A stretch of DNA of 64,000 bases from UBA11524 sp963642705 (GCA_963642705.1 CAVIHU010000001.1:62001-126000), one strand, 5' to 3'; positions 33,624 through 43,255 are shown, counted from the stretch's first letter. Program-made: numbers and translations. The notes: generated from the sequence alone by a model not told the origin.

Positions 33624-34449
33624 TGAATTTAGCCTCAATCATTCGGGGAATGTGCTGATAATCCTCATGAATCTGCACGCTGTAATCCGTCAGCATCGCG
33701 GCAATCGTTTTTGCCATGCCGTAGCCGACCTCCAGCAGCAGCACGCCGCCAGGCAGCAGATGGTCGGCGGCTTCATGCGCAATGCGCCGGTAGAAATCAA
33801 GCCCATCTTTGCCGCCGTCCAGCGCAAGCATCGGCTCCTGCATTACCTCAGCCTGCAGCTCTTTGCATTCCTCTGACGGAATGTATGGCGGATTGCTGAC
33901 GATGACATCGAATTGCATGTCATGTACAGGGGCAAACAGATCGCCTTGAAGAAAATACACATCGGCGTGCAGATGTTCTGCGTTGTACTTAGCGACCGCC
34001 AAAGCATCGGTAGAAAGGTCGACCGCTGTGACGACAGCATTGGGCACATCAAGCGCCATCGACACCGCCAGCGCGCCGCTGCCGCAGCAGAGGTCAAGCG
34101 CGGCTGGATGGTCGGAGAGGTGCCTGAGCGCCTGAATTGCCTTCTCCGCGAGTAACTCCGTTTCCGGACGGGGAATCAGCACACTTTCGTTCACGAAGAA
34201 GTCGCGGCCGAGGAACGACTGTCGCCCGAGCAGATACTGGAGCGGACGTCGTGTCAGCCGTTGAGCTGCCAACTGCTGGAAGTGCTGCATCATGTCCTCT
34301 GAAAGCAAGGTTGTCATGTCCAGACGAAGGTCGAGCGGCTCTCTTCCTGTCACGTACGATAAAATTAGCGATGCGTCCACCTCTGGGTCGGGAATGCCGG
34401 CCTGACGGAAGGCGGACGCAGTTTGGCGAAGCAGTTGGCGCGGCGTCAC
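33616..34449 (-). CDS. prmC: Release factor glutamine N5-methyltransferase
   Basis: The 277-residue SAM-dependent enzyme methylates the Gln of the GGQ motif in RF1/RF2. The N-terminal helical domain is followed by the SAM loop LDLCCGSGALAVSMA and the catalytic NPPY motif in VSNPPYIPSEE. It starts with GTG, four-base overlap (GTGA) with the DUF1385 stop, and ends inside the prfA start, so translation of the three genes is coupled. Confidence 0.94.
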   Translation of the reverse strand: MTPRQLLRQTASAFRQAGIPDPEVDASLILSYVTGREPLDLRLDMTTLLSEDMMQHFQQLAAQRLTRRPLQYLLGRQSFLGRDFFVNESVLIPRPETELLAEKAIQALRHLSDHPAALDLCCGSGALAVSMALDVPNAVVTAVDLSTDALAVAKYNAEHLHADVYFLQGDLFAPVHDMQFDVIVSNPPYIPSEECKELQAEVMQEPMLALDGGKDGLDFYRRIAHEAADHLLPGGVLLLEVGYGMAKTIAAMLTDYSVQIHEDYQHIPRMIEAKFNV

Positions 34450-35471
34450 GGCTGCTCCTCACTCGTTTCAGGGAAGGTATATCCTTCTTCCGACTGCGTG
34501 TAGGAGGTCAGGACTGCCCAGCCTTCTTCTGTTTTCGGAGCGTTCTTTGGCAGACCGTACAGCGCAATGTTCATGGAGACAATCGCGCATTCCAGCATGC
34601 TGTCATCAGGCTGACGGGTTGTCAGCCGCTGCATTTGCAAGCCGGGCCAACGCAGGATGCTGACAAGCTTGTTCTCGGAATGTGCCAGTCCCTTGAGCAC
34701 CTCGTAGCTGACACCGGCCACAACGGGCAGTAGGCATAGATGAACGAGCATACGCAGCAGAGCGTTGGTGATATCGCGCCCGACAAAGAGAAACAGAACG
34801 ATAGAAATGAACATGACAATCAGCAGGAACGCTGTGCCGCAGCGCGGATGGAGCGTGGTGAACTGCTGGGCATTGGCAGGCGTGAGCGGCAGCTTGTGCT
34901 CATGGCAGTAGACAGTCTTGTGTTCCGCACCGTGATACTGGAATGTGCGGCGGACATCCGGCACAAAGCCACAGAAGACCATATAGCCAATCAGCAGCAG
35001 AATCTTCGTGATGCCGCCGACAAGCGTCGCAAGGAAGCCGCTGCCGCCGAGGGAAAGCACGCCCTTTTCGACAAGAGACGGCAGCACGATGAACAGCCCG
35101 ACGCTCAGCAGTACGGCGAGAACCATGGCAACACCCATCACGACATGGTCAATGCTCTTGCCAAGCGTCTTGGCGAGCCACTTCTCGAACTTCGTCGGCT
35201 CCTCTTCCTCCGTGCCGAGCATCTTGGCGGACGTTTCGAGTGTATTCATGCCCATAACGAGCATAGTCACCATATTGATAGCGCCGCGGATAATCGGCCA
35301 ACCCATCCATGCATGCTTCTTCGCAGGGGATTCATAAGGATGATAATCGACCACCATCGTATTGTTCGGACGGCGAACTGTGATGGCGATTGTCTCCGGC
35401 CCCTTCATCATGACTCCTTCCAGAACGGCCTGTCCGCCGATATCGACAGGCTTTTTATTCTCACTTGCCAT
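34446..35471 (-). CDS. DUF1385 membrane protein (YqhQ-like)
   Basis: The 341-residue protein opens with the family signature DIGGQAVLEGVMMKGPETIAI. It contains the conserved His-rich stretch YHGAEHKTVYCHE and TTLHPRCGTAF, which suggests metal binding, plus about four membrane helices. It is found next to prmC-prfA in many Firmicutes, often beside rpmE, but its role is not established. It begins the DUF1385-prmC-prfA-tsaC operon. No convincing promoter stands out, though a TTGGTG/TATGGT pair with 17-bp spacing lies upstream. Confidence 0.88.
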   Translation of the reverse strand: MASENKKPVDIGGQAVLEGVMMKGPETIAITVRRPNNTMVVDYHPYESPAKKHAWMGWPIIRGAINMVTMLVMGMNTLETSAKMLGTEEEEPTKFEKWLAKTLGKSIDHVVMGVAMVLAVLLSVGLFIVLPSLVEKGVLSLGGSGFLATLVGGITKILLLIGYMVFCGFVPDVRRTFQYHGAEHKTVYCHEHKLPLTPANAQQFTTLHPRCGTAFLLIVMFISIVLFLFVGRDITNALLRMLVHLCLLPVVAGVSYEVLKGLAHSENKLVSILRWPGLQMQRLTTRQPDDSMLECAIVSMNIALYGLPKNAPKTEEGWAVLTSYTQSEEGYTFPETSEEQP

Positions 35472-35593
35472 AATGCTTCCTTCTTTCTATTAAACATACC
35501 ATATATTTATACGGAAAAAACACCAACTTATACTATTCGTGAGAGGCTTTCGCAATTCCTGCCGATGTAAAAAAAATAGGCGCTTCGTCCGTC

Positions 35594-35622
35594 TTGCGCT
35601 TCGGCGTAAAATACGCTACAAT
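35594..35622 (+). promoter_or_regulatory. SigA-type promoter for radC
   Basis: TTGCGC (35594-35599) and TACAAT (35617-35622) are separated by 17 bp and lie 36 bases before the radC start. Confidence 0.6.
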
Positions 35623-35658
35623 GGACAGGAAGGATAGCCGGGAAAAGGAGACTGAACC

Positions 35659-36399
35659 ATGACCGCAACGCACGATGGGCACAGGAAGCGCATGCGAGAG
35701 CGCTTCAGGGAGAATGGCTTGCAGGGCTTTTCGGCGCATGAGGCGCTTGAACTTTTGCTGTTTTACGGACGTGCGCGCGGCAATGTCAATGATACGGCAC
35801 ATACGCTGATGGACGCGTTCGGCTCGCTGTCCGGCGTGCTCGAAGCGACGCAGGAGCAGTTGATGAATGTGAGCGGCGTCGGCGAGGAGACGGCAACGCT
35901 GCTCACGCTGATTCTGCCGCTGTTCCGGCGCTATGCCGATGAGGCAAACCAGAAGCGGAGGAAGCTGACAACCTGCCAGATGACGATGGATTACTGCAAA
36001 ATGATGATGGCAGGATACCGCCAGGAGCAATTCTTTATGATTTGTCTGACGGCAGACGGAAGTGTCATCTGTCATCGGAAGATTGCTGAAGGGACGCTAT
36101 CCGCCGTGACCGCGTATCCGCGCATCGTCATGGAAGCTGCCATCAACAGCAACGCACACAGCGTTGTCCTTTGTCATAATCATCCAGGCGGTATGGCAGA
36201 GCCGTCCGGCGATGACATCTGTACAACACGCTACCTGCAGCAGCTGCTCGAGGGGACAGGCATCATCATGCTTGACCACGTCATAGTTGCAGGACAGCAG
36301 GCGTACAGCATGAATCAGCATCACGATCTCTTGCCGACGCGTGATGTTATGCGAGCCATGCTCTCCGCTGCAGAGCAGCCCTGCAATGCAAACCGGTAA
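35659..36399 (+). CDS. radC: RadC-family JAB-domain protein
   Basis: The 246-residue protein joins an N-terminal helix-hairpin-helix region (LLFYGRARGNVNDTAHTLM, then MNVSGVGEETAT) to a JAB1/MPN-like metalloprotease fold. The metal motif is VLCHNHPGG with a downstream SGDD. The historical link to DNA repair is disputed and the biochemical role is unknown. It is a single gene with its own promoter and a shared terminator with the convergent transporter operon. Confidence 0.92.
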   Translation: MTATHDGHRKRMRERFRENGLQGFSAHEALELLLFYGRARGNVNDTAHTLMDAFGSLSGVLEATQEQLMNVSGVGEETATLLTLILPLFRRYADEANQKRRKLTTCQMTMDYCKMMMAGYRQEQFFMICLTADGSVICHRKIAEGTLSAVTAYPRIVMEAAINSNAHSVVLCHNHPGGMAEPSGDDICTTRYLQQLLEGTGIIMLDHVIVAGQQAYSMNQHHDLLPTRDVMRAMLSAAEQPCNANR

Positions 36400-36403
36400 A
36401 GCG

Positions 36404-36453
36404 AAGAACGCCCTTTCCGTAAAGCTGATGCTGTCGGAAAAGGCGTTCTTTTT
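36404..36453. terminator. Bidirectional intrinsic terminator
   Basis: A 16-bp stem with one mismatch (36404-36419 with 36435-36450) is followed by TTTTTAA on the plus strand. The sequence between the convergent radC and exporter genes serves mainly radC, as the T-run lies over the adaptor stop codon. Confidence 0.8.
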
Positions 36454-37513
36454 AATCGTTCGGGATATAAACTGATGCGTTTGCACCGAGCGGGATCTGG
36501 TTGTTGGGAAGCTCGACATGCACCTCATAATATGCTGCGTTCTGCATGGTTGTGCCGACATTGCTGATTTCAGTCACAACGCCGGTGATGATGTTGTCGG
36601 CATCCATGTCGAGCTTGATGGACAGTTTGTCTCCGACATAGACGTTACCGATGTCCACCTCATCCACCTGCGCGACAACCTCCAGCTTATCCACCAGCAT
36701 GACGCGCGCGAGCAACTGCCCTTCGTATACCTGCTGACCGGCACTGACTGCGAGTGCACCGATGACGCCGTTGGATTCGCTCTTGATGTAGGGCGATGCA
36801 TCGGGTGTCGTGGCGGTTGCCATCAGCGTCAGCAGCGGCGTGCCGTTCGTGACGTGGTCGCCGACTTTAACCAGCACCTCTGCAACGCGTCCTTGACCGG
36901 ATGCCATCAACGTGCTGCGGCGGCTGACAACGCCCCTGCCGACCTGATCGGTTGCAGTGCGGTTCTTATCACGGTAGAGCGAGAGAGTTTCGTTTGGCTC
37001 AAATTCGCCGGTGAGTACCTCCACCACATATTCCGAGCCGGACACGCTGATGACGCGGCCGGTGCCGACGGAACGACCTTCCTTTGTTGAGCGGAAGTAC
37101 AGCGTTTCGCCAACATCGACAATCTTGTTGTCGCGCTTCTCGTAGGCAGATGTGATGCTGCCTGCAATGACCCATTCGGAATCGGCACACATTGCCACAA
37201 GACCGCCGTAGCGCGTCATAACTGCCGTTGCATCATCACTGACATCGCAGTAGATCGCCTGTACGGTGGCATCTTCCGTAGCGTAGATGGTCGTAGTACG
37301 CATTTCAAAAAGCAGATCGCCGGCACTGACGAGGTCGCCGACTTCCCATGTGAACGGCTTGAGCGTGCCGGAAAAAGGGGAGACAATGTCGATATAGCTG
37401 ACAGCGCTGACGGTGCCGTTCGCAACGGAGCAGTCTGTCAGAGATACCGTGTCAGCGAGTGCAAGCGACATGCTCATCAGCACAGCCGTAAAGAGAGCAA
37501 GCATCCTTTTCAT
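36452..37513 (-). CDS. ABC exporter adaptor (HlyD/MacA-like membrane fusion protein)
   Basis: ATG at 37513 (AAAGGA eight bases upstream) gives 353 residues with a signal peptide ending near SLALAD. Two biotinyl-lipoyl-like hairpins are seen (VSPFSGTLKPFTWEVGDLVSAGDLL and RVAEVLVKVGDHVTNGTPL), followed by a beta-barrel region (DEVDIGNVYVGDKLSIKLD). This is the layout of periplasmic adaptors, here in a presumably monoderm cell, where such proteins work with MacB-like permeases. It is the last gene of the three-gene exporter operon. The substrate is unknown. Confidence 0.85.
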   Translation of the reverse strand: MKRMLALFTAVLMSMSLALADTVSLTDCSVANGTVSAVSYIDIVSPFSGTLKPFTWEVGDLVSAGDLLFEMRTTTIYATEDATVQAIYCDVSDDATAVMTRYGGLVAMCADSEWVIAGSITSAYEKRDNKIVDVGETLYFRSTKEGRSVGTGRVISVSGSEYVVEVLTGEFEPNETLSLYRDKNRTATDQVGRGVVSRRSTLMASGQGRVAEVLVKVGDHVTNGTPLLTLMATATTPDASPYIKSESNGVIGALAVSAGQQVYEGQLLARVMLVDKLEVVAQVDEVDIGNVYVGDKLSIKLDMDADNIITGVVTEISNVGTTMQNAAYYEVHVELPNNQIPLGANASVYIPND

Positions 37514-37547
37514 GAGAATCATCCTTTCAAGCAAATTGGAAAGCGCC

Positions 37548-39884
37548 TTACTCGACGCTCTTGAGTGCCTCCACCATGTCAATGGAGCGAACCTTGCGTG
37601 TCAGCAGCAGCTGAATCAGGAAGGCGAAGATATATGTGACTGCGCATGCGGCAGCGACTGACGGGAACGTGATGTATGTCGGGAAGACCATGTTGTCATA
37701 CTCGCACATTTTGAGAATGATGGTTGTAATCATGAATCCAGGCGGAATCCCGAGCAGCACACCGGTGATGGAAACATAGTTGTTTTCACGCAACATGAGC
37801 CGGCGGATTTCACGCTGATGATAGCCGAGCACCTTGAGCGTGGCGTAATCGCGGACGCGTTCGGTGAAGTTCATCAGACCCATGTTATAGCAGATGATGA
37901 ACGCCAATGCCAGCGCGGCGACGCTCAGAATCGTGAATGCTGCGGTGGTCGAGTCCATGATGCTGGACATTTCGACATGCTGGTCGGCAGGATAGAGCAG
38001 GCTTGAAAAATCATCCGACGCATCGAGATAGTGGCTGCATTCCTGTGTTGGCGCAGTAATGAGCAGTGCGGTCACATGGAAGTCTCCCTTGCGGCATTCC
38101 GCCCATGCCTCCTTGCTCATGTAGAGTCCCTGACCGATGTTTGTGTCCGCCAGTGCGGTGATTTCCAGCGTAATGGCATCGGTGTCACCGGGTAGACGGA
38201 CGGTGACTATATCGCCGATGGATACATCCATTAATTCTGCCAGCTTGATGCTGATAGCGGTACCCGAGCGAGGCAGCGTCATCAGCGTTTCGTCCGTACC
38301 GAGGGCAATGGAAGTCTGGTCATCCGTCATGACGGTCAGCAGGCAGGAGCGCGTGTTTGTTTCGCTGTGTAGGCTGACGGACTTCTCCATGATGCCATCG
38401 ATCGTCATGGCGTTCAGGACGGCACGGTAATGGTCGAGCGATGCGGTGTTTCCTGAGGCGAGTTCGGCGCGGACATCATATCGCAGCGTTTTTGTGTAGT
38501 AATTGTCGATAAAGGTGTTGATGGATTCCTGCAGCCCGAAGGAGCAGATAATCAACATGTTGCAGCAGAGAATGCCAACGAGCGACAGAAATGTGCGTCC
38601 CTTGTTGCGGAAGATGTTGCGGACAATCATCTTCGTGTTGAAGGAGAAACGCGACCACAGTGGCATGATACGCTCCAGCAGGATGCGCACACCGGATTTC
38701 GGGGGCTTCGGGCGAAGCAGGTTCGCAGTTGTTTCACGTGCGGCACGGTTGTATGTGTGCAGGCAGATGAAAAGGCTCATCAGCACGGAAAGCACCGCAA
38801 TCAGCCATGTGATGCCGGAAATCGGCGCATGCAGCTGCTCCGGATAGCGCACGTTTGTCGACACAATCGGCCAGATGATGTACGGAATCGTAATCTGACC
38901 TGTCAGCACGCCAAGAAGTGAACCGGCAACCGACGGCACGACAGCGTAGCTCAGGTAATGCAGACGGATTTGCGCATCACGGTAGCCAAGTGCCTTCAGA
39001 GTGCCCATCTGCGTACGCTGATTCTCAATCATGCGCGTCAGGGTACTGACAACAATCATCGCCGCGACCGCGAACACCAGCACCGGGAACAGATACGACA
39101 GACTGCGGAACATACTGACGAAGTTACGTGCTGAGAGCGTGCCGCTGTGCGTGTTGCTGTCGACAATGATGGCGGCAGGGCATGCGTCCATGACGCTGTC
39201 GCGCACGGCAGACGTATCCGCATCATCCGCGAGCGTCATCAGCACCTCAGTGAACGGAAAAGCGGAAAGAGCTTTCGCACTGACGTACATATAGCCGTAC
39301 GTTTCCGGTTCAGGCGTGATATTCTTTGTTGTTACGAGATATTCGCCGGACAGGATAATGCCACGGATGAAGAAGGTTGTTTCCATGCCGTTGTAGGACA
39401 CCTTGACGGCATCGCCGACGGACAGATTGTGTGCCTGCGCGAACTGCTCCTCAATCAGGCAGCCGCGCGTATCAGATGAGGACAGCGTGCTGCCGGTACG
39501 AACAATCGGCGTGCAGATGCGCATGTCGCCGTCATAGCCGTGTACCATTAAGGAAACGTCATCGCCCAAAGTCGGACAGTCCATCTCCAGCGTGATCCGT
39601 GCCTGCGTGTCCGTAACGCCTCCGATATTCTGCAGCTTGAGAATATCAGCTTTGCTGAAGGACGAGCCTTTCACCCAGAAGTCCGCCAAATTGCTTTGAG
39701 CAATCGGCGTTTCGGTGGACAACTCCAGCATCCGCCAATTGGCATCCAGACCACTGAAGCACCATGTGCCCATGGCGCAGAGCAGGAACATGGCAAGAAA
39801 CTGCATGGCGCTGCGTCCCATATCGCGGAACAGCTTTTTTGTCAGTGTTCCGTGTCTTCTTTTGCCGCCGCTCTGGTTTACCAT
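37548..39884 (-). CDS. ABC transporter permease with two FtsX domains
   Basis: The 778-residue protein has an N-terminal membrane helix (residues about 20-40) and a large extracytoplasmic domain. A first FtsX block lies around residues 265-390 (LFPVLVFAVAAMIVVSTLTRMIENQR). A linker and second N-terminal-type helix (FRNKGRTFLSLVGILCCNML) follow, then another external domain and a C-terminal FtsX block ending RKVRSIDMVEALKS. This double FtsX layout is typical of large Firmicutes permeases in peptide or antimicrobial export. The start overlaps the ATPase stop (ATGGTAA). Confidence 0.9.
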   Translation of the reverse strand: MVNQSGGKRRHGTLTKKLFRDMGRSAMQFLAMFLLCAMGTWCFSGLDANWRMLELSTETPIAQSNLADFWVKGSSFSKADILKLQNIGGVTDTQARITLEMDCPTLGDDVSLMVHGYDGDMRICTPIVRTGSTLSSSDTRGCLIEEQFAQAHNLSVGDAVKVSYNGMETTFFIRGIILSGEYLVTTKNITPEPETYGYMYVSAKALSAFPFTEVLMTLADDADTSAVRDSVMDACPAAIIVDSNTHSGTLSARNFVSMFRSLSYLFPVLVFAVAAMIVVSTLTRMIENQRTQMGTLKALGYRDAQIRLHYLSYAVVPSVAGSLLGVLTGQITIPYIIWPIVSTNVRYPEQLHAPISGITWLIAVLSVLMSLFICLHTYNRAARETTANLLRPKPPKSGVRILLERIMPLWSRFSFNTKMIVRNIFRNKGRTFLSLVGILCCNMLIICSFGLQESINTFIDNYYTKTLRYDVRAELASGNTASLDHYRAVLNAMTIDGIMEKSVSLHSETNTRSCLLTVMTDDQTSIALGTDETLMTLPRSGTAISIKLAELMDVSIGDIVTVRLPGDTDAITLEITALADTNIGQGLYMSKEAWAECRKGDFHVTALLITAPTQECSHYLDASDDFSSLLYPADQHVEMSSIMDSTTAAFTILSVAALALAFIICYNMGLMNFTERVRDYATLKVLGYHQREIRRLMLRENNYVSITGVLLGIPPGFMITTIILKMCEYDNMVFPTYITFPSVAAACAVTYIFAFLIQLLLTRKVRSIDMVEALKSVE

Positions 39885-40579
39885 GTGATATCAGCCACCT
39901 TCGCGGGATGTTCGTTGATGACCATTTCCTGAACGCTGCCGTTTCTCATTCGGATTAGGCGGTTGCCGAGCGGCGCGATGCTTGCGTTATGCGTGATAAT
40001 AACGACGGTCGTATTGTAATCATGGCACAGGTGCGTCAGCAGCTCAAGCACCTGTTCGCCTGTCTTGCTGTCAAGGGCGCCGGTTGGCTCATCGCAGAGG
40101 AGCAGCGCCGGGTTCTTGCACAGCGCACGGGCAATGGAGACACGCTGCTGCTCGCCGCCGGAGAGCTGGGCAGGGAAGTTGTTCATGCGGTTTTCCAGTC
40201 CGACCTGCTTGAGCACCTCGCGCGGATCAAGGGCGCGCGAACAGACCTGCTGTGCCAGCTCGACATTCTCAAGCGCAGTCAGGTTTGGCATCAGGTTGTA
40301 GAACTGGAATACGAAGCCAACATCGTGGCGGCGGTATTCCGTCAGCTGCGGCGAGCGCAGACCGGTGATTTCCTTGTTGCCGACAATAATGCGTCCGCTT
40401 GTCGCCTTGTCCATGCCGCCAAGCAGGTTCAAAACAGTTGTTTTGCCTGCACCGGAAGGCCCCAATACGACGCAAAATTCACCCTTTTCAATCTCAAAAT
40501 TGACATGATCCGATGCGTGGACAACCGTATTTCCAGCAGGATAATCCTTGCAAACATCCTGAAAGGAAATGTAACTCAT
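39878..40579 (-). CDS. ABC transporter ATP-binding protein (MacB/LolD type)
   Basis: ATG at 40579 follows AAGGTG and gives 233 residues. It has Walker A GPSGAGKTTVLN, a Q-loop in FVFQFYNLMPN, the signature LSGGEQQRVSIARAL, Walker B LLLCDEPTGALD and the switch His in VVIITHN. The sequence class is that of MacB/LolD/SalX-type ATPases that power FtsX permeases. It is the first gene of an ATPase-permease-adaptor operon with a strong promoter. No two-component BceRS-like genes are adjacent. Confidence 0.93.
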   Translation of the reverse strand: MSYISFQDVCKDYPAGNTVVHASDHVNFEIEKGEFCVVLGPSGAGKTTVLNLLGGMDKATSGRIIVGNKEITGLRSPQLTEYRRHDVGFVFQFYNLMPNLTALENVELAQQVCSRALDPREVLKQVGLENRMNNFPAQLSGGEQQRVSIARALCKNPALLLCDEPTGALDSKTGEQVLELLTHLCHDYNTTVVIITHNASIAPLGNRLIRMRNGSVQEMVINEHPAKVADITW

Positions 40580-40614
40580 GCCAATCACCTTCTTTCTGAT
40601 TCTTTCACAATTCC

Positions 40615-40642
40615 AGTATAAGTCATTTTTTTGAATTGTCAA
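40615..40642 (-). promoter_or_regulatory. SigA-type promoter for the ABC exporter operon
   Basis: On the minus strand TTGACA (40637-40642) and TATACT (40615-40620) have a 16-bp spacer, 36 bases before the ATPase start. Confidence 0.8.
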
Positions 40643-40754
40643 TGAACTTTCCAGTGTCGATTGAAGGGACATCGTGAATTTTTGAATAAAACCATTTCTT
40701 TTTCCAAAGTAACTTTGCAGGACAAAGGAATAGAACTGTCGAAGTATCTATAGA

Positions 40755-40778
40755 CCGCATCTTAATGGGCAGATGCGG
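40755..40778 (+). promoter_or_regulatory. Leader stem-loop before the rhomboid-like gene
   Basis: CCGCATCT (40755-40762) and AGATGCGG (40771-40778) form a perfect 8-bp stem with an 8-base loop, 32 bases upstream of the ATG. No T-run follows. Confidence 0.4.
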
Positions 40779-40810
40779 CTGAATGTGCAACCACGAAAGG
40801 AGAATTCTGC

Positions 40811-41461
40811 ATGTTTGAGAAGCTGCTGAGAAAGGCAGAACACCGGCTCGGACGCTATTGGGGTATACCGCAGCTGATGAAAATTCTCTGCATCGGCATG
40901 GGTGCTGTGTTTAGTGCTGATTATTTGCTGAATGCATACGGCATCAGTCTTTATTCCTATCTGATGTTCGACCGGAGTGCGATTCTAAGGGGACAGATTT
41001 GGCGACTGATTACGTTTGTATTTCTGCCGACAAGCTCGTCGCCCCTGTTCTTCCTCTTTTCGCTTCTGTTCTATTGGTATCTGGGGTCAATGTTACAGAA
41101 CGCGTGGGGCACGTTCCGGTTTACAATGTACTATCTTTGCGGCATACTCGGCGTTATCATTTCCGGCTTTATTTCCGGTTATGCAACGAACACATATTTA
41201 AACCTGTCGCTGTTCCTCGGCTGTTCGGTGCTTTTCCCTGAAAACGAGGTCAACATCATTATCATTCCGGTCAAGATGAAGTGGCTGGCGCTGGTTTATC
41301 TGCTGCCTGTTGCAGAGCAGCTGCTGACCAGCAATCTCTGGGGAATTGTCGCGCTTATCATGAGCCTGCTGAATGTCATCCTGTTTTTCTACGGCGATCT
41401 GCTGCAGCGCATCCGCGACTTCAAACGCCGTCAGCAGTGGAAGAAAAACTGGCGCAGATAA
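40811..41461 (+). CDS. Rhomboid/Derlin-like membrane protein, probably non-catalytic
   Basis: The 216-residue protein has about five or six membrane helices and a basic C-terminus (RRQQWKKNWRR). The rhomboid fold is suggested by GQIWRLITFVFLP (loop 1 Trp-Arg motif) and YWYLGSMLQNAWGTFRF. The Gly-x-Ser-Gly catalytic serine and the catalytic His are not seen where expected; GCSVLFP occupies that region. A pseudoprotease like Derlins is likely. GAAAGGAG precedes the ATG. It is probably co-transcribed with plsY and the following permease. Confidence 0.7.
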   Translation: MFEKLLRKAEHRLGRYWGIPQLMKILCIGMGAVFSADYLLNAYGISLYSYLMFDRSAILRGQIWRLITFVFLPTSSSPLFFLFSLLFYWYLGSMLQNAWGTFRFTMYYLCGILGVIISGFISGYATNTYLNLSLFLGCSVLFPENEVNIIIIPVKMKWLALVYLLPVAEQLLTSNLWGIVALIMSLLNVILFFYGDLLQRIRDFKRRQQWKKNWRR

Positions 41462-41499
41462 AGCGTGCCGACGGAATTTAAGAAAGGAGAAAAAGCAAC

Positions 41500-42114
41500 A
41501 TGCTGCGGGAATTGTTTTATCTGGCTTGGGGCTATTTGTCTGGCAGCGTTTTGTTTGCAGTCATCTTTTCGCAGCTTTTTCATAAGGATGTCACGGCGGA
41601 TTCAAAGGACAAGAATCCAGGCTCAGCAAATGCATTCATGTACGGCGGGTTCTGGTGCGGCGTGCTGACGCTTGCCGGCGATATTTTAAAGGGATTCGTC
41701 CCGATTGCATGCTACTTCTATACGCTTCCGAACGGGCTGCCGACGCCGCTGACCCCCTTCATCCTCTGCGCACCGGTCATCGGGCATGTGTTTCCAGTGA
41801 CGCGACATTTCCGCGGCGGCAAGGGAATAGCGACTTCATTCGGCTGCCTGCTTGGTTTTGCACCGATATACTGGACGCCGGTGGTTGTGCTGGCGGTCAT
41901 CTTCGTCTTCTATTCGATCGTCTTGCGGATTACTCCGAACCTTGCGCGGACAATTGTGACGTATGTAACGCTGCCGCCGGGATTAATCCTCATGCATATG
42001 CCCGTGTGGATCTGTTTGGGTGCGTTGTACATGTCCTGCATCGTGATTCTCCGGCTGCATCTGAGCAAGGAGGAAAGAGAAAAAACGGCGGTTCACCTGC
42101 TGTGGTGGATATAA
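41500..42114 (+). CDS. plsY: Acyl-phosphate:glycerol-3-phosphate acyltransferase PlsY
   Basis: The 204-residue integral membrane enzyme makes lysophosphatidic acid from acyl-phosphate and glycerol-3-phosphate. It has family motifs at the membrane loops: YLSGSVLFAVI, the NPGSANAF loop (phosphate binding) and GHVFPVTRHFRGGKGIATSF. The length is normal. AAGAAAGGAG precedes the ATG. It lies 38 bases after the rhomboid-like gene and 10 before the AI-2E-type permease. Confidence 0.93.
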   Translation: MLRELFYLAWGYLSGSVLFAVIFSQLFHKDVTADSKDKNPGSANAFMYGGFWCGVLTLAGDILKGFVPIACYFYTLPNGLPTPLTPFILCAPVIGHVFPVTRHFRGGKGIATSFGCLLGFAPIYWTPVVVLAVIFVFYSIVLRITPNLARTIVTYVTLPPGLILMHMPVWICLGALYMSCIVILRLHLSKEEREKTAVHLLWWI

Positions 42115-42124
42115 GGGAGGCTGG

Positions 42125-43255
42125 ATGATGAAGGTCGACAAGACAACATGCATTACTGTTGGTGTGTCTGCATTCCTGCTCTTCCTTGCCATTCACTATT
42201 GGGATGGTTTGGTCGGTGCGGTGTCACTCTTTGTCGCAGCTGCGGGCACTTTTTTTGCCGGTGCAGCCATTGCCTATGTGCTGAATATCCTTATGTGCTT
42301 CTATGAGAAGCGTATGATGCCGCATTCTGCCAAGAAGGCAGTCATAAAACTGCGCCGCCCTGTCTGTCTGACGCTTGCGTTCCTGACGTTGCTGCTGGTG
42401 GTCATTGCGCTGATTCAGATTATTTTGCCGCAGCTGTTCTCGTGCTTTCAGGTGCTGATTTCGACGATGCCGGGCGTCCTGCGGCAGCTTTATGATAAGC
42501 TGATGGAGAACCAGACCATCGCATCGCTGCTGACAGACTACAACATCGTGCTGCCGTCGACTGATTCGGAATGGCGTGAAATCCTTGAACGCATTATCAA
42601 TCTGCTGTTTAACGGCACGAACAATGTCGTCAATACGGCAGTGACATTCACGACATCCATTCTGGGATCGATTCTGTCGATGCTGATGTCACTGATTTTT
42701 GCGTTCCATATGCTCAGTAGCAAGGAAACACTCAAGCGGCAATTCACAAAATTGATGCACAAGGTGCTTGGCGACCGGCGGATGAACTTTGCGATGCACA
42801 TCATTTCTACATTAGACGACTGCTTCCACAGCTATATTGTTGGGCAATGCACGGAGGCACTCATACTTGGCATGCTCTGTGTGACGGGTATGCTGATTCT
42901 TCGGCTGGATTATGCGCTCATGCTTGGTACACTCGTAGGCATGATGGCGCTGATTCCGATTATCGGCCCATACATCGGTGCGGTGGTCGGATTTATCATG
43001 CTGTTCTCCGTGTCGCCCTCGAAGAGCCTGATTTTCCTGATTTTCCTCTTTCTGCTCCAGCAGGTGGAAGGCAATCTCATCTATCCGCACACGGTCGGTA
43101 GCCGCTTGAAGCTGCCCGGCTTGTGGGTGTTGGCGGCAGTCATGATTGGCGGAGGCATGATGGGCATTGCCGGCATGATTGTGTTTGTTCCGCTGACGGC
43201 TGCACTGTATCGTTTGCTTGGTGAATGGCTGCGGCGTGAGCCGAAGGAAGCATGA
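42125..43255 (+). CDS. AI-2E family transporter
   Basis: The 376-residue membrane protein has about eight helices, with an extracytoplasmic or amphipathic middle segment (residues about 95-190) typical of the family. The signature GTLVGMMALIPIIGPYIGAVVGFI near residue 285 and the later QQVEGNLIYPHTVGSRLKLPGLWVL (read in two parts around residues 320-345) place it in the YtvI/TqsA group. Members have been linked to export of small signals or Na+/Li+ extrusion; the substrate here is unknown. A palindromic element with a T-run follows. Confidence 0.88.
   Translation: MMKVDKTTCITVGVSAFLLFLAIHYWDGLVGAVSLFVAAAGTFFAGAAIAYVLNILMCFYEKRMMPHSAKKAVIKLRRPVCLTLAFLTLLLVVIALIQIILPQLFSCFQVLISTMPGVLRQLYDKLMENQTIASLLTDYNIVLPSTDSEWREILERIINLLFNGTNNVVNTAVTFTTSILGSILSMLMSLIFAFHMLSSKETLKRQFTKLMHKVLGDRRMNFAMHIISTLDDCFHSYIVGQCTEALILGMLCVTGMLILRLDYALMLGTLVGMMALIPIIGPYIGAVVGFIMLFSVSPSKSLIFLIFLFLLQQVEGNLIYPHTVGSRLKLPGLWVLAAVMIGGGMMGIAGMIVFVPLTAALYRLLGEWLRREPKEA

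Noticed and set aside
32520..33626. Plus-strand open frame opposite prfA
   Set aside because: Antisense shadow of prfA; no independent evidence.
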